64,000 bases of DNA from Lasioglossum baleicum (GCF_051020765.1 NW_027469105.1:868001-932000); one strand, 5' to 3'. Shown: positions 39,582 to 53,679, counted from the first letter of the stretch. Program-made: numbers and translations. Notes: generated from the letters alone by a model not told the origin.

Positions 39582-40729
39582 ATGAGTAATGTGTCATGCG
39601 TTATGCGTTATGCGTTATGCGTTATGCGTTATGCGTTATGCGTTATGCGTTATGCGTTATGCGTTATGCGTTATGCGTTATGCGTTATGCGTTATGCGTT
39701 ATGCGTTATGCGTTATGCGTTATGCGTTATGCGTTATGCGTTATGCGTTATGCGTTATGCGTTATGCGTTAGGCGTTACGCGTTACGCGTTACGCGTTAT
39801 GCGTTATGCGTTATGCGTTATGTGTTATGCGTTATGCGTTATGCGTTATGCGTTATGTGTTATGCGTTATGCGTTAAGCGTTATACGTTATGCGTTATGC
39901 GTTATGTGTTATGCGTTATGCGTTATGTGTTATGCGTTGTGCTTTACGGGTTATGCGATATGCGTTATGCGTTATGACTTTTTCATTGAACGTTATGCGT
40001 TATGCGATATGCGTTATGCGTTATGCGTTATGCGTTATGCGTTATGCGTTATGCGTTATGCGTTATGCGTTATGCGTTATGCGTTATGCGTTATGCGTTA
40101 TGCGTTATGCGTTATGCGTTATGCGTTATGCGTTATGCGTTATGCGTTATGCGTTATGCGTTATGCGTTATGCGTTATGCGTTATCCGTTATGCGTTACG
40201 CGTTATGCGTTATGCGTTATGCGTTATGCGTTATGCGTTATGCGTTATGCGTTATGCGTTATGCGTTATGCGTTATGCGTTATGCGTTACGCGTTACGCG
40301 TTATGCGTTATGCGTTATGCGTTATGCGTTATGCGTTATGCGTTATGCGTTATGCGTTATGCGTTATGCGTTATGCGTTATGCGTTATGCGTTATGCGTT
40401 ATGCGTTATGCGTTATGCGTTAAGCATTATGACTTTTTCATTGAGCGTTATGCGTTATGACTTTTCCATTGAGCGTTATGCGTTATTCGTTATGGGTTAT
40501 GCGTTATGCGTTATGGGTTATGCGTTATGCGTTATGCGTTATGCGTTATGCGTTATGCGTTATGCGTTATGCGTTATGCGTTATGCGTTATGCGTTATGC
40601 ATTATGCGTTATGCGTTATCCGTTATGCGTTATGCGCTATGCGTTATGCGATATGCGTCATGCGTTAAGCGTTATGCGTTATGCATTATGCGTTATCCGT
40701 TATGCGTTATGCGTTATGCGTAATGCGTT
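39582..40729 (+). repeat. P/TGY block, copy 2
   Basis: It repeats 33695-34807, with gtgcttt/acgggtt at 39939, D5-prime at 39974 and a K cassette with D4 at 40457. The plain lead-in is seven units longer than in copy 1: the offset is 5,887 at the marker and 5,936 at the atgtgtt cluster. The unit after D5-prime is atgcgtt, where copy 1 has atgcgct. Confidence 0.88.
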
Positions 40730-42955
40730 ATGAGTAATGTGTCATGCGTTATGCGTTATGCGTTATTCGTTAAGCGTTATGCTTTATGCGTTATGCGTTA
40801 TGCGTTATGCGTTATGCGTTATGCGTTATGCGTTATGCGTTATGCGTTATGCGTTATGCGTCATGCGTCATGCGTAATGCGTTATGCGTTATGCGTTATG
40901 CGTTATGCGTTATGCGTTATGCGTTATGCGTTATGCGTTATGCGTTATGCGTTATGCGTTATGCGTTATGCGTTATGCGTTATGCGTTATGCGTTATGCG
41001 TTATGCGTTATGCGTTATGCGTTATCCGTTATGACTTTTTCATTGAGCGTTATGCGTTATGCGTAATGCGTTATGCATTATGCGTTATGCGTTATGCGTA
41101 ATGCGTTATGAGTAATGTGTCATGCGTTATGCGTTATGCGTTATGCGTTATGCGTTATGCGTTATGCGTTATGCGTTATGACTTTTTCATTGAGCGTTAT
41201 GCGTTATGCGTAATGCGTTATGCGTTATGCGTAATGCGTTATGAGTAATGTGTCATGCGTTATGCGTTATGGACTATGCTTTATGCGTTATGCGTTATGG
41301 GTTATCCGTTATGCGTCATGCGTTATCCGTTATGCGTTATGCGTTATCCGTTATGGGTTATCCGTTATGCGTTACGCGTTATGCGTTATGCGTTATGCGT
41401 TATGCGTTATGCGTTATGCGTTATGCGTCATGCGTCATGCGTCATGCGTTATGCGTTATGCGTTATGCGTTATGCGTTATGCGTTATGCGTTATGCGTTA
41501 TGCGTTATGCGTTATGCGTTATGCGTTATGCGTTATGCGTTATGCGTTATACGTTATGCGTTAAGCATTATGACTTTTTCATTGAGCGTTATGCGTTATG
41601 ACTTTTCCATTGAGCGTTATGCGTTATTCGTTATGGGTTATGCGTTATGCGTTATGGGTTATGCGTTATGCGTTATGCGTTATGCGTTATGCGTTCTGCG
41701 TTATGCGTTATGCATTATGCGTTATGCGTTATCCGTTATGCGTTATGCGTTATGCGTTATGCGTTATGCGTTATGCGTTATGCGTTATGCGTTAAGCATT
41801 ATGACTTTTTCATTGAGCGTTATGCGTTATGACTTTTCCATTGAGCGTTATGCGTTATTCGTTATGGGTTATGCGTTATGCGTTATGGGTTATGCGTTAT
41901 GCGTTATGCGTTATGCGTTATGCGTTATGCGTTATGCGTTATGCGTTATGCGTTATGCGTTATGCGTTATGCATTATGCGTTATGCGTTATCCGTTATGC
42001 GTTATGCGCTATGCGTTATGCGATATGCGTCATGCGTTAAGCGTTATGCGTTATGCATTATGCGTTATCCGTTATGCGTTATGCGTTATGCGTAATGCGT
42101 TATGAGTAATGTGTCATGCGTTATGCGTTATGCGTTATTCGTTAAGCGTTATGCTTTATGCGTTATGCGTTATGCGTTATGCGTTATGCGTTATCCGTTA
42201 TGCGTTATGCGTTATGCGTTATGCGTTATGCGTTATGCGTTATGCGTTATGCGTTAAGCATTATGACTTTTTCATTGAGCGTTATGCGTTATGACTTTTC
42301 CATTGAGCGTTATGCGTTATTCGTTATGGGTTATGCGTTATGCGTTATGGGTTATGCGTTATGCGTTATGCGTTATGCGTTATGCGTTATGCGTTATGCG
42401 TTATGCGTTATGCGTTATGCGTTATGCGTTATGCGTTATGCATTATGCGTTATGCGTTATCCGTTATGCGTTATGCGCTATGCGTTATGCGATATGCGTC
42501 ATGCGTTAAGCGTTATGCGTTATGCATTATGCGTTATCCGTTATGCGTTATGCGTTATGCGTAATGCGTTATGAGTAATGTGTCATGCGTTATGCGTTAT
42601 GCGTTATTCGTTAAGCGTTATGCTTTATGCGTTATGCGTTATGCGTTATGCGTTATGCGTTATGCGTTATGCGTTATGCGTTATGCGTTATGCGTTATCC
42701 GTTATGACTTTTTCATTGAGCGTTATGCGTTATGCGTAATGCGTTATGCATTATGCGTTATGCGTTATGCGTAATGCGTTATGAGTAATGTGTCATGCGT
42801 TATGCGTTATGCGTTATGCGTTATGCGTTATGCGTTATGCGTTATGCGTTATGCGTTATGCGTTATGCGTTATGCGTTATGACTTTTTCATTGAGCGTTA
42901 TGCGTTATGCGTAATGCGTTATGCATTATGCGTTATGCGTTATGCGTAATGCGTT
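40730..42955 (+). repeat. S, plain, W-R double-K and S modules
   Basis: S module (40730, D5 41031), plain module (41108, D5 41178, without the atgcatt unit of its relatives), and W-R module (41241) with two K cassettes (D4 41598, 41829). An S module at 42102 carries a third K (D4 42291). A short S module (42571, D5 42704) and plain module (42781, D5 42879) follow. An atacgtt just before the first K near 41550 is a private variant. Confidence 0.84.
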
Positions 42956-45027
42956 ATGAGTAATGTGTCATGCGTTATGCGTTATGGACTATGCTTTATG
43001 CGTTATGCGTTATGGGTTATCCGTTATGCGTCATGCGTTATCCGTTATGCGTTATGCGTTATCCGTTATGGGTTATCCGTTATGCGTTACGCGTTATGCG
43101 TTATGCGTTATGCGTTATGCGTTATGCGTTATGCGTTATGCGTCATGCGTCATGCGTCATGCGTTATGCGTTATGCGTTATGCGTTATGCGTTATGCGTT
43201 ATGCGTTATGCGTTATGCGTTATGCGTTATGCGTTATGCGTTATGCGTTATGCGTTATGCGTTATGCGTTATGCGTTTTGCGTTATGCGTTATGCGTTAT
43301 GCGTTATGCGTTATGCGTTATGCGTTATGCGTTATGCGTTATGCGTTATGCGTTATGCGTTATGCGTTATGCGTTATGCGTTATGCGTTATGCGTTATGC
43401 GTTATGCGTTATGCGTTATGCGTTTTGCGTTATGCGTTATTCGTTATGCGTTATGCGTTATGCGATGTGCGTTATGCGTTATGCGTTATGCGTTATGCGT
43501 TATGCGTTATGCGTTATGCGTTATGCGTTATGCGTTATGCGTTATGCGTTATGCGTTATGCGTTATGCGTTATGCGTTATGCGTTATGCGTTAAGCATTA
43601 TGACTTTTTCATTGAGCGTTATGCGTTATGACTTTTCCATTGAGCGTTATGCGTTATTCGTTATGGGTTATGCGTTATGCGTTATGGGTTATGCGTTATG
43701 CGTTATGCGTTATGCGTTATGCGTTATGCGTTATGCGTTATGCGTTATGCGTTATGCGTTATGCATTATGCGTTATGCGTTATCCGTTATGCGTTATGCG
43801 TTATGCGTTATGCGTTATGCGATATGCGTCATGCGTTAAGCGTTATGCGTTATGCATTATGCGTTATCCGTTATGCGTTATGCGTTATGCGTAATGCGTT
43901 ATGAGTAATGTGTCATGCGTTATGCGTTATGCGTTATGCGTTATGCGTTATGCGTTATGCGTTATGCGTTATGCGTTATGCGTTATGCGTTATGCGTTAT
44001 GCGTTATGCGTTATGCGTTATGCGTTATGCGTTATGCGTTATGCGTTATGCGTTATGCGTTAGGCGTTACGCGTTACGCGTTACGCGTTATGCGTTATGC
44101 GTTATGCGTTATGTGTTATGCGTTATGCGTTATGCGTTATGCGTTATGTGTTATGCGTTATGCGTTAAGCGTTATACGTTATGCGTTATGCGTTATGTGT
44201 TATGCGTTATGCGTTATGTGTTATGCGTTGTGCTTTACGGGTTATGCGATATGCGTTATGCGTTATGACTTTTTCATTGAACGTTATGCGTTATGCGATA
44301 TGCGTTATGCGTTATGCGTTATGCGTTATGCGTTATGCGTTATGCGTTATGCGTTATGCGTTATGCGTTATGCGTTATGCGTTATGCGTTATGCGTTATG
44401 CGTTATGCGTTATGCGTTATGCGTTATGCGTTATGCGTTATGCGTTATGCGTTATGCGTTATGCGTTATGCGTTATGCGTTATGCGTTATGCGTTATCCG
44501 TTATGCGTTACGCGTTATGCGTTATGCGTTATGCGTTATGCGTTATGCGTTATGCGTTATGCGTTATGCGTTATGCGTTATGCGTTATGCGTTATGCGTT
44601 ACGCGTTACGCGTTATGCGTTATGCGTTATGCGTTATGCGTTATGCGTTATGCGTTATGCGTTATGCGTTATGCGTTATGCGTTATGCGTTATGCGTTAT
44701 GCGTTATGCGTTATGCGTTAAGCATTATGACTTTTTCATTGAGCGTTATGCGTTATGACTTTTCCATTGAGCGTTATGCGTTATTCGTTATGGGTTATGC
44801 GTTATGCGTTATGGGTTATGCGTTATGCGTTATGCGTTATGCGTTATGCGTTATGCGTTATGCGTTATGCGTTATGCGTTATGCGTTATGCGTTATGCAT
44901 TATGCGTTATGCGTTATCCGTTATGCGTTATGCGCTATGCGTTATGCGATATGCGTCATGCGTTAAGCGTTATGCGTTATGCATTATGCGTTATCCGTTA
45001 TGCGTTATGCGTTATGCGTAATGCGTT
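42956..45027 (+). repeat. W-R module, K module and P/TGY block, copy 3
   Basis: It repeats 38658-40729 at offsets 4,298 (W module), 4,326 (K cassette, D4 43628), 4,319 (P marker 43901), 4,291 (TGY cluster) and 4,298 (K cassette, D4 44755). It contains ttgcgtt twice, a gat-gtg pair, gtgcttt/acgggtt at 44230 and D5-prime at 44265. Confidence 0.87.
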
Positions 45028-46896
45028 ATGAGTAATGTGTCATGCGTTATGCGTTATGCGTTATTCGTTAAGCGTTATGCTTTATGCGTTATGCGTTATG
45101 CGTTATGCGTTATGCGTTATGCGTTATGCGTTATGCGTTATGCGTTATGCGTTATGCGTTATGCGTTATGCGTTATGCGTTAAGCATTATGACTTTTTCA
45201 TTGAGCGTTATGCGTTATGACTTTTCCATTGAGCGTTATGCGTTATTCGTTATGGGTTATGCGTTATGCGTTATGGGTTATGCGTTATGCGTTATGCGTT
45301 ATGCGTTATGCGTTCTGCGTTATGCGTTATGCATTATGCGTTATGCGTTATCCGTTATGCGTTATGCGTTATGCGTTATGCGTTATGCGTTATGCGTTAT
45401 GCGTTATGCCTTAAGCATTATGACTTTTTCATTGAGCGTTATGCGTTATGACTTTTCCATTGAGCGTTATGCGTTATTCGTTATGGGTTATGCGTTATGC
45501 GTTATGGGTTATACGTTATGCGTTATGCGTTATGCGTTATGCGTTATGCGTTATGCGTTATGCGTTATGCGTTATGCGTTATGCGTTATGCATTATGCGT
45601 TATGCGTTATCCGTTATGCGTTATGCGCTATGCGTTATGCGATATGCGTCATGCGTTAAGCGTTATGCGTTATGCATTATGCGTTATCCGTTATGCGTTA
45701 TGCGTTATGCGTAATGCGTTATGAGTAATGTGTCATGCGTTATGCGTTATGCGTTATTCGTTAAGCGTTATGCTTTATGCGTTATGCGTTATGCGTTATG
45801 CGTTATGCGTTATGCGTTATGCGTTATGCGTTATGCGTTATGCGTTATGCGTTATGCGTTATGCGTTATGCGTTATCCGTTATGACTTTTTCATTGAGCG
45901 TTATGCGTTATGCGTAATGCGTTATGCATTATGCGTTATGCGTTATGCGTAATGCGTTATGAGTAATGTGTCATGCGTTATGCGTTATGCGTTATGCGTT
46001 ATGCGTTATGCGTTATGCGTTATGCGTTATGCGTTATGCGTTATGCGTTATGACTTTTTCATTGAGCGTTATGCGTTATGCGTAATGCGTTATGCATTAT
46101 GCGTTATGCGTTATGCGTAATGCGTTATGAGTAATGTGTCATGCGTTATGCGTTATGGACTATGCTTTATGCGTTATGCGTTATGGGTTATCCGTTATGC
46201 GTCATGCGTTATCCGTTATGCGTTATGCGTTATCCGTTATGGGTTATCCGTTATGCGTTACGCGTTATGCGTTATGCGTTATGCGTTATGCGTTATGCGT
46301 TATGCGTCATGCGTCATGCGTCATGCGTTATGCGTTATGCGTTATGCGTTATGCGTTATGCGTTATGCGTTATGCGTTATGCGTTATGCGTTATGCGTTA
46401 TGCGTTATGCGTTATGCGTTATGCGTTATGCGTTATGCGTTATGCGTTAAGCATTATGACTTTTTCATTGAGCGTTATGCGTTATGACTTTTCCATTGAG
46501 CGTTATGCGTTATTCGTTATGGGTTATGCGTTATGCGTTATGGGTTATGCGTTATGCGTTATGCGTTATGCGTTATGCGTTCTGCGTTATGCGTTATGCA
46601 TTATGCGTTATGCGTTATCCGTTATGCGTTATGCGTTATGCGTTATGCGTTATGCGATATGCGTCATGCGTTAAGCGTTATGCGTTATGCATTATGCGTT
46701 ATCCGTTATGCGTTATGCGTTATGCGTAATGCGTTATGAGTAATGTGTCATGCGTTATGCGTTATGCGTTATGCGTTATGCGTTATGCGTTATGCGTTAT
46801 GCGTTATGCGTTATGACTTTTTCATTGAGCGTTATGCGTTATGCGTAATGCGTTATGCATTATGCATTATGCGTTATGCGTTATGCGTAATGCGTT
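45028..46896 (+). repeat. 1,869-base segmental repeat, copy 1, and 161-base spacer
   Basis: An S module with two K cassettes (D4 45217, 45448), S module (45721, D5 45882), plain module (45959, D5 46050) and W-R module (46127) with K (D4 46484). Each landmark recurs exactly 1,869 bases downstream. Private variants are shared, including atgcctt at 45406/47275 and atacgtt at 45511/47380. The spacer 46736-46896 is a plain module with D5 at 46813 and doubled atgcatt. Confidence 0.92.
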
Positions 46897-48604
46897 ATGA
46901 GTAATGTGTCATGCGTTATGCGTTATGCGTTATTCGTTAAGCGTTATGCTTTATGCGTTATGCGTTATGCGTTATGCGTTATGCGTTATGCGTTATGCGT
47001 TATGCGTTATGCGTTATGCGTTATGCGTTATGCGTTATGCGTTATGCGTTAAGCATTATGACTTTTTCATTGAGCGTTATGCGTTATGACTTTTCCATTG
47101 AGCGTTATGCGTTATTCGTTATGGGTTATGCGTTATGCGTTATGGGTTATGCGTTATGCGTTATGCGTTATGCGTTATGCGTTCTGCGTTATGCGTTATG
47201 CATTATGCGTTATGCGTTATCCGTTATGCGTTATGCGTTATGCGTTATGCGTTATGCGTTATGCGTTATGCGTTATGCCTTAAGCATTATGACTTTTTCA
47301 TTGAGCGTTATGCGTTATGACTTTTCCATTGAGCGTTATGCGTTATTCGTTATGGGTTATGCGTTATGCGTTATGGGTTATACGTTATGCGTTATGCGTT
47401 ATGCGTTATGCGTTATGCGTTATGCGTTATGCGTTATGCGTTATGCGTTATGCGTTATGCATTATGCGTTATGCGTTATCCGTTATGCGTTATGCGCTAT
47501 GCGTTATGCGATATGCGTCATGCGTTAAGCGTTATGCGTTATGCATTATGCGTTATCCGTTATGCGTTATGCGTTATGCGTAATGCGTTATGAGTAATGT
47601 GTCATGCGTTATGCGTTATGCGTTATTCGTTAAGCGTTATGCTTTATGCGTTATGCGTTATGCGTTATGCGTTATGCGTTATGCGTTATGCGTTATGCGT
47701 TATGCGTTATGCGTTATGCGTTATGCGTTATGCGTTATGCGTTATCCGTTATGACTTTTTCATTGAGCGTTATGCGTTATGCGTAATGCGTTATGCATTA
47801 TGCGTTATGCGTTATGCGTAATGCGTTATGAGTAATGTGTCATGCGTTATGCGTTATGCGTTATGCGTTATGCGTTATGCGTTATGCGTTATGCGTTATG
47901 CGTTATGCGTTATGCGTTATGACTTTTTCATTGAGCGTTATGCGTTATGCGTAATGCGTTATGCATTATGCGTTATGCGTTATGCGTAATGCGTTATGAG
48001 TAATGTGTCATGCGTTATGCGTTATGGACTATGCTTTATGCGTTATGCGTTATGGGTTATCCGTTATGCGTCATGCGTTATCCGTTATGCGTTATGCGTT
48101 ATCCGTTATGGGTTATCCGTTATGCGTTACGCGTTATGCGTTATGCGTTATGCGTTATGCGTTATGCGTTATGCGTCATGCGTCATGCGTCATGCGTTAT
48201 GCGTTATGCGTTATGCGTTATGCGTTATGCGTTATGCGTTATGCGTTATGCGTTATGCGTTATGCGTTATGCGTTATGCGTTATGCGTTATGCGTTATGC
48301 GTTATGCGTTATGCGTTAAGCATTATGACTTTTTCATTGAGCGTTATGCGTTATGACTTTTCCATTGAGCGTTATGCGTTATTCGTTATGGGTTATGCGT
48401 TATGCGTTATGGGTTATGCGTTATGCGTTATGCGTTATGCGTTATGCGTTCTGCGTTATGCGTTATGCATTATGCGTTATGCGTTATCCGTTATGCGTTA
48501 TGCGTTATGCGTTATGCGTTATGCGATATGCGTCATGCGTTAAGCGTTATGCGTTATGCATTATGCGTTATCCGTTATGCGTTATGCGTTATGCGTAATG
48601 CGTT
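46897..48604 (+). repeat. 1,869-base segmental repeat, copy 2
   Basis: The order and spacing match 45028-46735: markers 46897, 47590, 47828 and 47996, K cassettes with D4 at 47086, 47317 and 48353, D5 at 47751 and 47919. I see no length difference, in contrast to every other long repeat here. This is either the most recent duplication in the window or an assembly duplication. Confidence 0.92.
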
Positions 48605-49248
48605 ATGAGTAATGTGTCATGCGTTATGCGTTATGCGTTATGCGTTATGCGTTATGCGTTATGCGTTATGCGTTATGCGTTATGCGTTATGCGTTATGCG
48701 TTATGCGTTATGCGTTATGCGTTATGCGTTACGCGTTACGCGTTACGCGTTACGCGTTATGCGTTATGCGTTATGCGTTATGCGTTATGCGTTATGCGTT
48801 ATGCGTTATGCGTTATGCGTTATCCGTTATGCGTTACGCGTTATGCGTTATGCGTTATGCGTTATGCGTTATGCGTTATGCGTTATGCGTTATGCGTTAT
48901 GCGTTATGCGTTATGCGTTATGCGTTATGCGTTATGCGTTATGCGTTATGCGTTATGCGTTATGCGTTATGCGTTATGCGTTATGCGTTATGCGTTATGC
49001 GTTATGCGTTATGCGTTATGCGTTATGCGTTATGCGTTATGCGTTATGCGTTATGCGTTATGCGTTATGCGTTATGCGTTATGCGTTATGCGTTATGCGT
49101 TATGCGTTATGCGTTATGCGTTATGCGTTATGCGTTATGCGTTATGCGTTATGCGTTATGCGTTATGACTTTTTCATTGAGCGTTATGCGTTATGCGTAA
49201 TGCGTTATGCATTATGCATTATGCGTTATGCGTTATGCGTAATGCGTT
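48605..49248 (+). repeat. P module with four acgcgtt in a row
   Basis: A plain start leads to four consecutive acgcgtt at 48731-48758, then atccgtt at 48822 and acgcgtt at 48836. A pure run of 46 units (48843-49164) ends in D5 at 49165. The lead-in to the next marker has doubled atgcatt, as at 46855-46868 and 52989-53002. Confidence 0.87.
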
Positions 49249-51642
49249 ATGAGTAATGTGTCATGCGTTATGCGTTATGGACTATGCTTTATGCGTTATG
49301 CGTTATGGGTTATCCGTTATGCGTCATGCGTTATCCGTTATGCGTTATGCGTTATGCGTTATCCGTTATGGGTTATCCGTTATGCGTTACGCGTTATGCG
49401 TTATGCGTTATGCGTTATGCGTTATGCGTTATGCGTCATGCGTCATGCGTTATGCGTTATGCGTTATGCGTTATGCGTTATGCGTTATGCGTTATGCGTT
49501 ATGCGTTATGCGTTATGCGTTATGCGTTATGCGTTATGCGTTATGCGTTATTCGTTATGCGTTATGCGTTATGCGTTATGCGTTATGCGTTATGCGTTAT
49601 GCGTTATGCGTTATGCGTTATGCGTTATGCGTTATGCGTTATGCGTTATGCGTTATGCGTTATGCGTTATGCGTTATGCGTTATGCGTTATGCGTTATGG
49701 GTTATGCGTTATGCGTTATGCGTTATGCGTTATGCGTTATGCGTTATGCGTTATGCGTTATGCGTTATGCGTTATGCGTTATGCGTTATGCGTTATGCGT
49801 TATGCGTTATGCGTTATGCGTTATGCGTTATGCGTTATGCGTTATGCGTTATGCGTTATGCGTTATGCGTTATGCGTTATGCGTTATGCGTTATGCGTTA
49901 TGCGTTATGCGTTATGCGTTATGCGTTATGCGTTATGCGTTATGCGTTATGCGTTATGCGTTATGCGTTATGCGTTATGCGTTATGCGTTATGCGTTATG
50001 CGTTATGCGTTATGCGTTATGCGTTATGCGTTATGCGTTATGCGTTATGCGTTATGCGTTATGCGTTATGCGTTATGCGTTATGCGTTATGCGTTATGCG
50101 TTATGCGTTATGCGTTATGCGTTATGCGTTATGCGTTATGCGTTATGCGTTATGGGTTATGCGTTATGCGTTATGCGTTAAGCATTAAGCATTATGACTT
50201 TTTCATTGAGCGTTATGCGTTATGACTTTTCCATTGAGCGTTATGCGTTATTCGTTATGGGTTATGCGTTATGCGTTATGGGTTATGCGTTATGCGTTAT
50301 GCGTTATGCGTTATGCGTTATGCGTAATGCGTTATGCGTTATGAGTTATGCATTATGCGTTATGCGTTATCCGTTATGCGTTATGCGTTATGCGTTATGC
50401 GATATGCGTCATGCGTTAAGCGTTATGCGTTATGCGTTATGCATTATGCGTTATGCGTTATCCGTTATGCGTTATGCGTTATGCGTTATGCGTTATGCGT
50501 TATGCGTTATGCGTTATGCGTTATGCGTTATGCGTTATGCGTTATGCGTTATGCGTTATGCGTTATGCGTTATGCGTTATGCGTTATGCGTTATGCGTTA
50601 TGCGTTATGCGTTATGCGTTATGCGTTATGCGTTATGCGTTATGCGTTATGCGTTATGCGTTATGCGTTATGCGTTATGCGTTATGCGTTATGCGTTATG
50701 CGTTATGCGTTATGCGTTATGCGTTATGCGTTATGCGTTATGCGTTATGCGTTATGCGTTATGCGTTATGCGTTATGCGTTATGCGTTATGCGTTATGCG
50801 TTATGCGTTATGCGTTATGACTTTTTCATTGAACGTTATGCGTTATGCGATATGCGTTATGCGTTATGCGTTATGCGTTATGCGTTATGCGTTATGCGTT
50901 ATGCGTTATGCGTTATGCGTTATGCGTTATGCGTTATGCGTTATGCGTTATGCGTTATGCGTTATGCGTTATGCGTTATGCGTTATGCGTTATGCGTTAT
51001 GCGTTATGCGTTATGCGTTATGCGTTATGCGTTATGCGTTATGCGTTATGCGTTATGCGTTATGCGTTATGCGTTATCCGTTATGCGTTACGCGTTATGC
51101 GTTATGCGTTATGCGTTATGCGTTATGCGTTATGCGTTATGCGTTATGCGTTATGCGTTATGCGTTATGCGTTACGCGTTACGCGTTATGCGTTATGCGT
51201 TATGCGTTATGCGTTATGCGTTATGCGTTATGCGTTATGCGTTATGCGTTATGCGTTATGCGTTATGCGTTATGCGTTATGCGTTATGCGTTATGCGTTA
51301 TGCGTTATGCGTTATGCGTTATGCGTTATGCGTTAAGCATTATGACTTTTTCATTGAGCGTTATGCGTTATGACTTTTCCATTGAGCGTTATGCGTTATT
51401 CGTTATGGGTTATGCGTTATGCGTTATGGGTTATGCGTTATGCGTTATGCGTTATGCGTTATGCGTTATGCGTTATGCGTTATGCGTTATGCGTTATGCG
51501 TTATGCGTTATGCATTATGCGTTATGCGTTATCCGTTATGCGTTATGCGCTATGCGTTATGCGATATGCGTCATGCGTTAAGCGTTATGCGTTATGCATT
51601 ATGCGTTATCCGTTATGCGTTATGCGTTATGCGTAATGCGTT
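49249..51642 (+). repeat. Composite W, K and D5-prime module
   Basis: It has the common (left-type) W at 49277, attcgtt near 49550, atgggtt at 49697, a pure run of 64 units (49704-50151), atgggtt at 50152 and a K cassette preceded by two aagcatt (50180, 50187; D4 50222). After atccgtt at 50460, 50 pure units (50467-50816) run directly into D5-prime at 50817, then the downstream half of a P/TGY block and a K cassette (D4 51370). The upstream TGY cluster is absent, so this looks like a fusion. Confidence 0.85.
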
Positions 51643-53679
51643 ATGAGTAATGTGTCATGCGTTATGCGTTATGCGTTATTCGTTAAGCGTTATGCTTTAT
51701 GCGTTATGCGTTATGCGTTATGCGTTATGCGTTATGCGTTATGCGTTATGCGTTATGCGTTATGCGTCATGCGTCATGCGTAATGCGTTATGCGTTATGC
51801 GTTATGCGTTATGCGTTATGCGTTATGCGTTATGCGTTATGCGTTATGCGTTATGCGTTATGCGTTATGCGTTATGCGTTATGCGTTATGCGTTATGCGT
51901 TATGCGTTATGCGTTATGCGTTATGCGTTATGCGTTATGCGTTATGCGTTATGCGTTATGCGTTATCCGTTATGACTTTTTCATTGAGCGTTATGCGTTA
52001 TGCGTAATGCGTTATGCATTATGCGTTATGCGTTATGCGTAATGCGTTATGAGTAATGTGTCATGCGTTATGCGTTATGCGTTATGCGTTATGCGTTATG
52101 CGTTATGCGTTATGCGTTATGCGTTATGACTTTTTCATTGAGCGTTATGCGTTATGCGTAATGCGTTATGCGTTATGCGTAATGCGTTATGAGTAATGTG
52201 TCATGCGTTATGCGTTATGGACTATGCTTTATGCGTTATGCGTTATGGGTTATCCGTTATGCGTCATGCGTTATCCGTTATGCGTTATGCGTTATCCGTT
52301 ATGGGTTATCCGTTATGCGTTACGCGTTATGCGTTATGCGTTATGCGTTATGCGTTATGCGTTATGCGTCATGCGTCATGCGTCATGCGTTATGCGTTAT
52401 GCGTTATGCGTTATGCGTTATGCGTTATGCGTTATGCGTTATGCGTTATGCGTTATGCGTTAAGCGTTATGCGTTATGCGTTATGCGTTATGCGTTATGC
52501 GTTATGCGTTATGCGTTATGCGTTATGCGTTAAGCATTATGACTTTTTCATTGAGCGTTATGCGTTATGACTTTTCCATTGAGCGTTATGCGTTATTCGT
52601 TATGGGTTATGCGTTATGCGTTATGGGTTATGCGTTATGCGTTATGCGTTATGCGTTATGCGTTCTGCGTTATGCGTTATGCATTATGCGTTATGCGTTA
52701 TCCGTTATGCGTTATGCGTTATGCGTTATGCGTTATGCGATATGCGTCATGCGTTAAGCGTTATGCGTTATGCATTATGCGTTATCCGTTATGCGTTATG
52801 CGTTATGCGTAATGCGTTATGAGTAATGTGTCATGCGTTATGCGTTATGCGTTATGCGTTATGCGTTATGCGTTATGCGTTATGCGTTATGCGTTATGCG
52901 TTATGCGTTATGCGTTATGCGTTATGCGTTATGCGTTATGCGTTATGACTTTTTCATTGAGCGTTATGCGTTATGCGTAATGCGTTATGCATTATGCATT
53001 ATGCGTTATGCGTTATGCGTAATGCGTTATGAGTAATGTGTCATGCGTTATGCGTTATGGACTATGCTTTATGCGTTATGCGTTATGGGTTATCCGTTAT
53101 GCGTCATGCGTTATCCGTTATGCGTTATGCGTTATGCGTTATCCGTTATGGGTTATCCGTTATGCGTTACGCGTTATGCGTTATGCGTTATGCGTTATGC
53201 GTTATGCGTTATGCGTCATGCGTCATGCGTTATGCGTTATGCGTTATGCGTTATGCGTTATGCGTTATGCGTTATGCGTTATGCGTTATGCGTTATGCGT
53301 TATGCGTTATGCGTTATGCGTTATGCGTTATGCGTTATGCGTTATTCGTTATGCGTTATGCGTTATGCGTTATGCGTTATGCGTTATGCGTTATGCGTTA
53401 TGCGTTATGCGTTATGCGTTATGCGTTATGCGTTATGCGTTATGCGTTATGCGTTATGGGTTATGCGTTATGCGTTATGCGTTATGCGTTATGCGTTATG
53501 CGTTATGCGTTATGCGTTATGCGTTATGCGTTATGCGTTATGCGTTATGCGTTATGCGTTATGCGTTATGCGTTATGCGTTATGCGTTATGCGTTATGCG
53601 ATATGCGTCATGCGTTAAGCGTTATGCGTTATGCATTATGCGTTATCCGTTATGCGTTATGCGTTATGCGTAATGCGTT
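51643..53679 (+). repeat. S, plain, W-R, plain and W modules
   Basis: S module (51643) with paired atgcgtc and a run ending in atccgtt and D5 at 51972, then a plain module (52049, D5 52126). A W-R module at 52189 has an aagcgtt inside its run near 52461 and a K cassette (D4 52567). A plain module (52819, D5 52945) and a left-type W module (53029) ending in the gat-gtc-aag group follow. The right-hand W subtype is last seen here. Confidence 0.84.
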
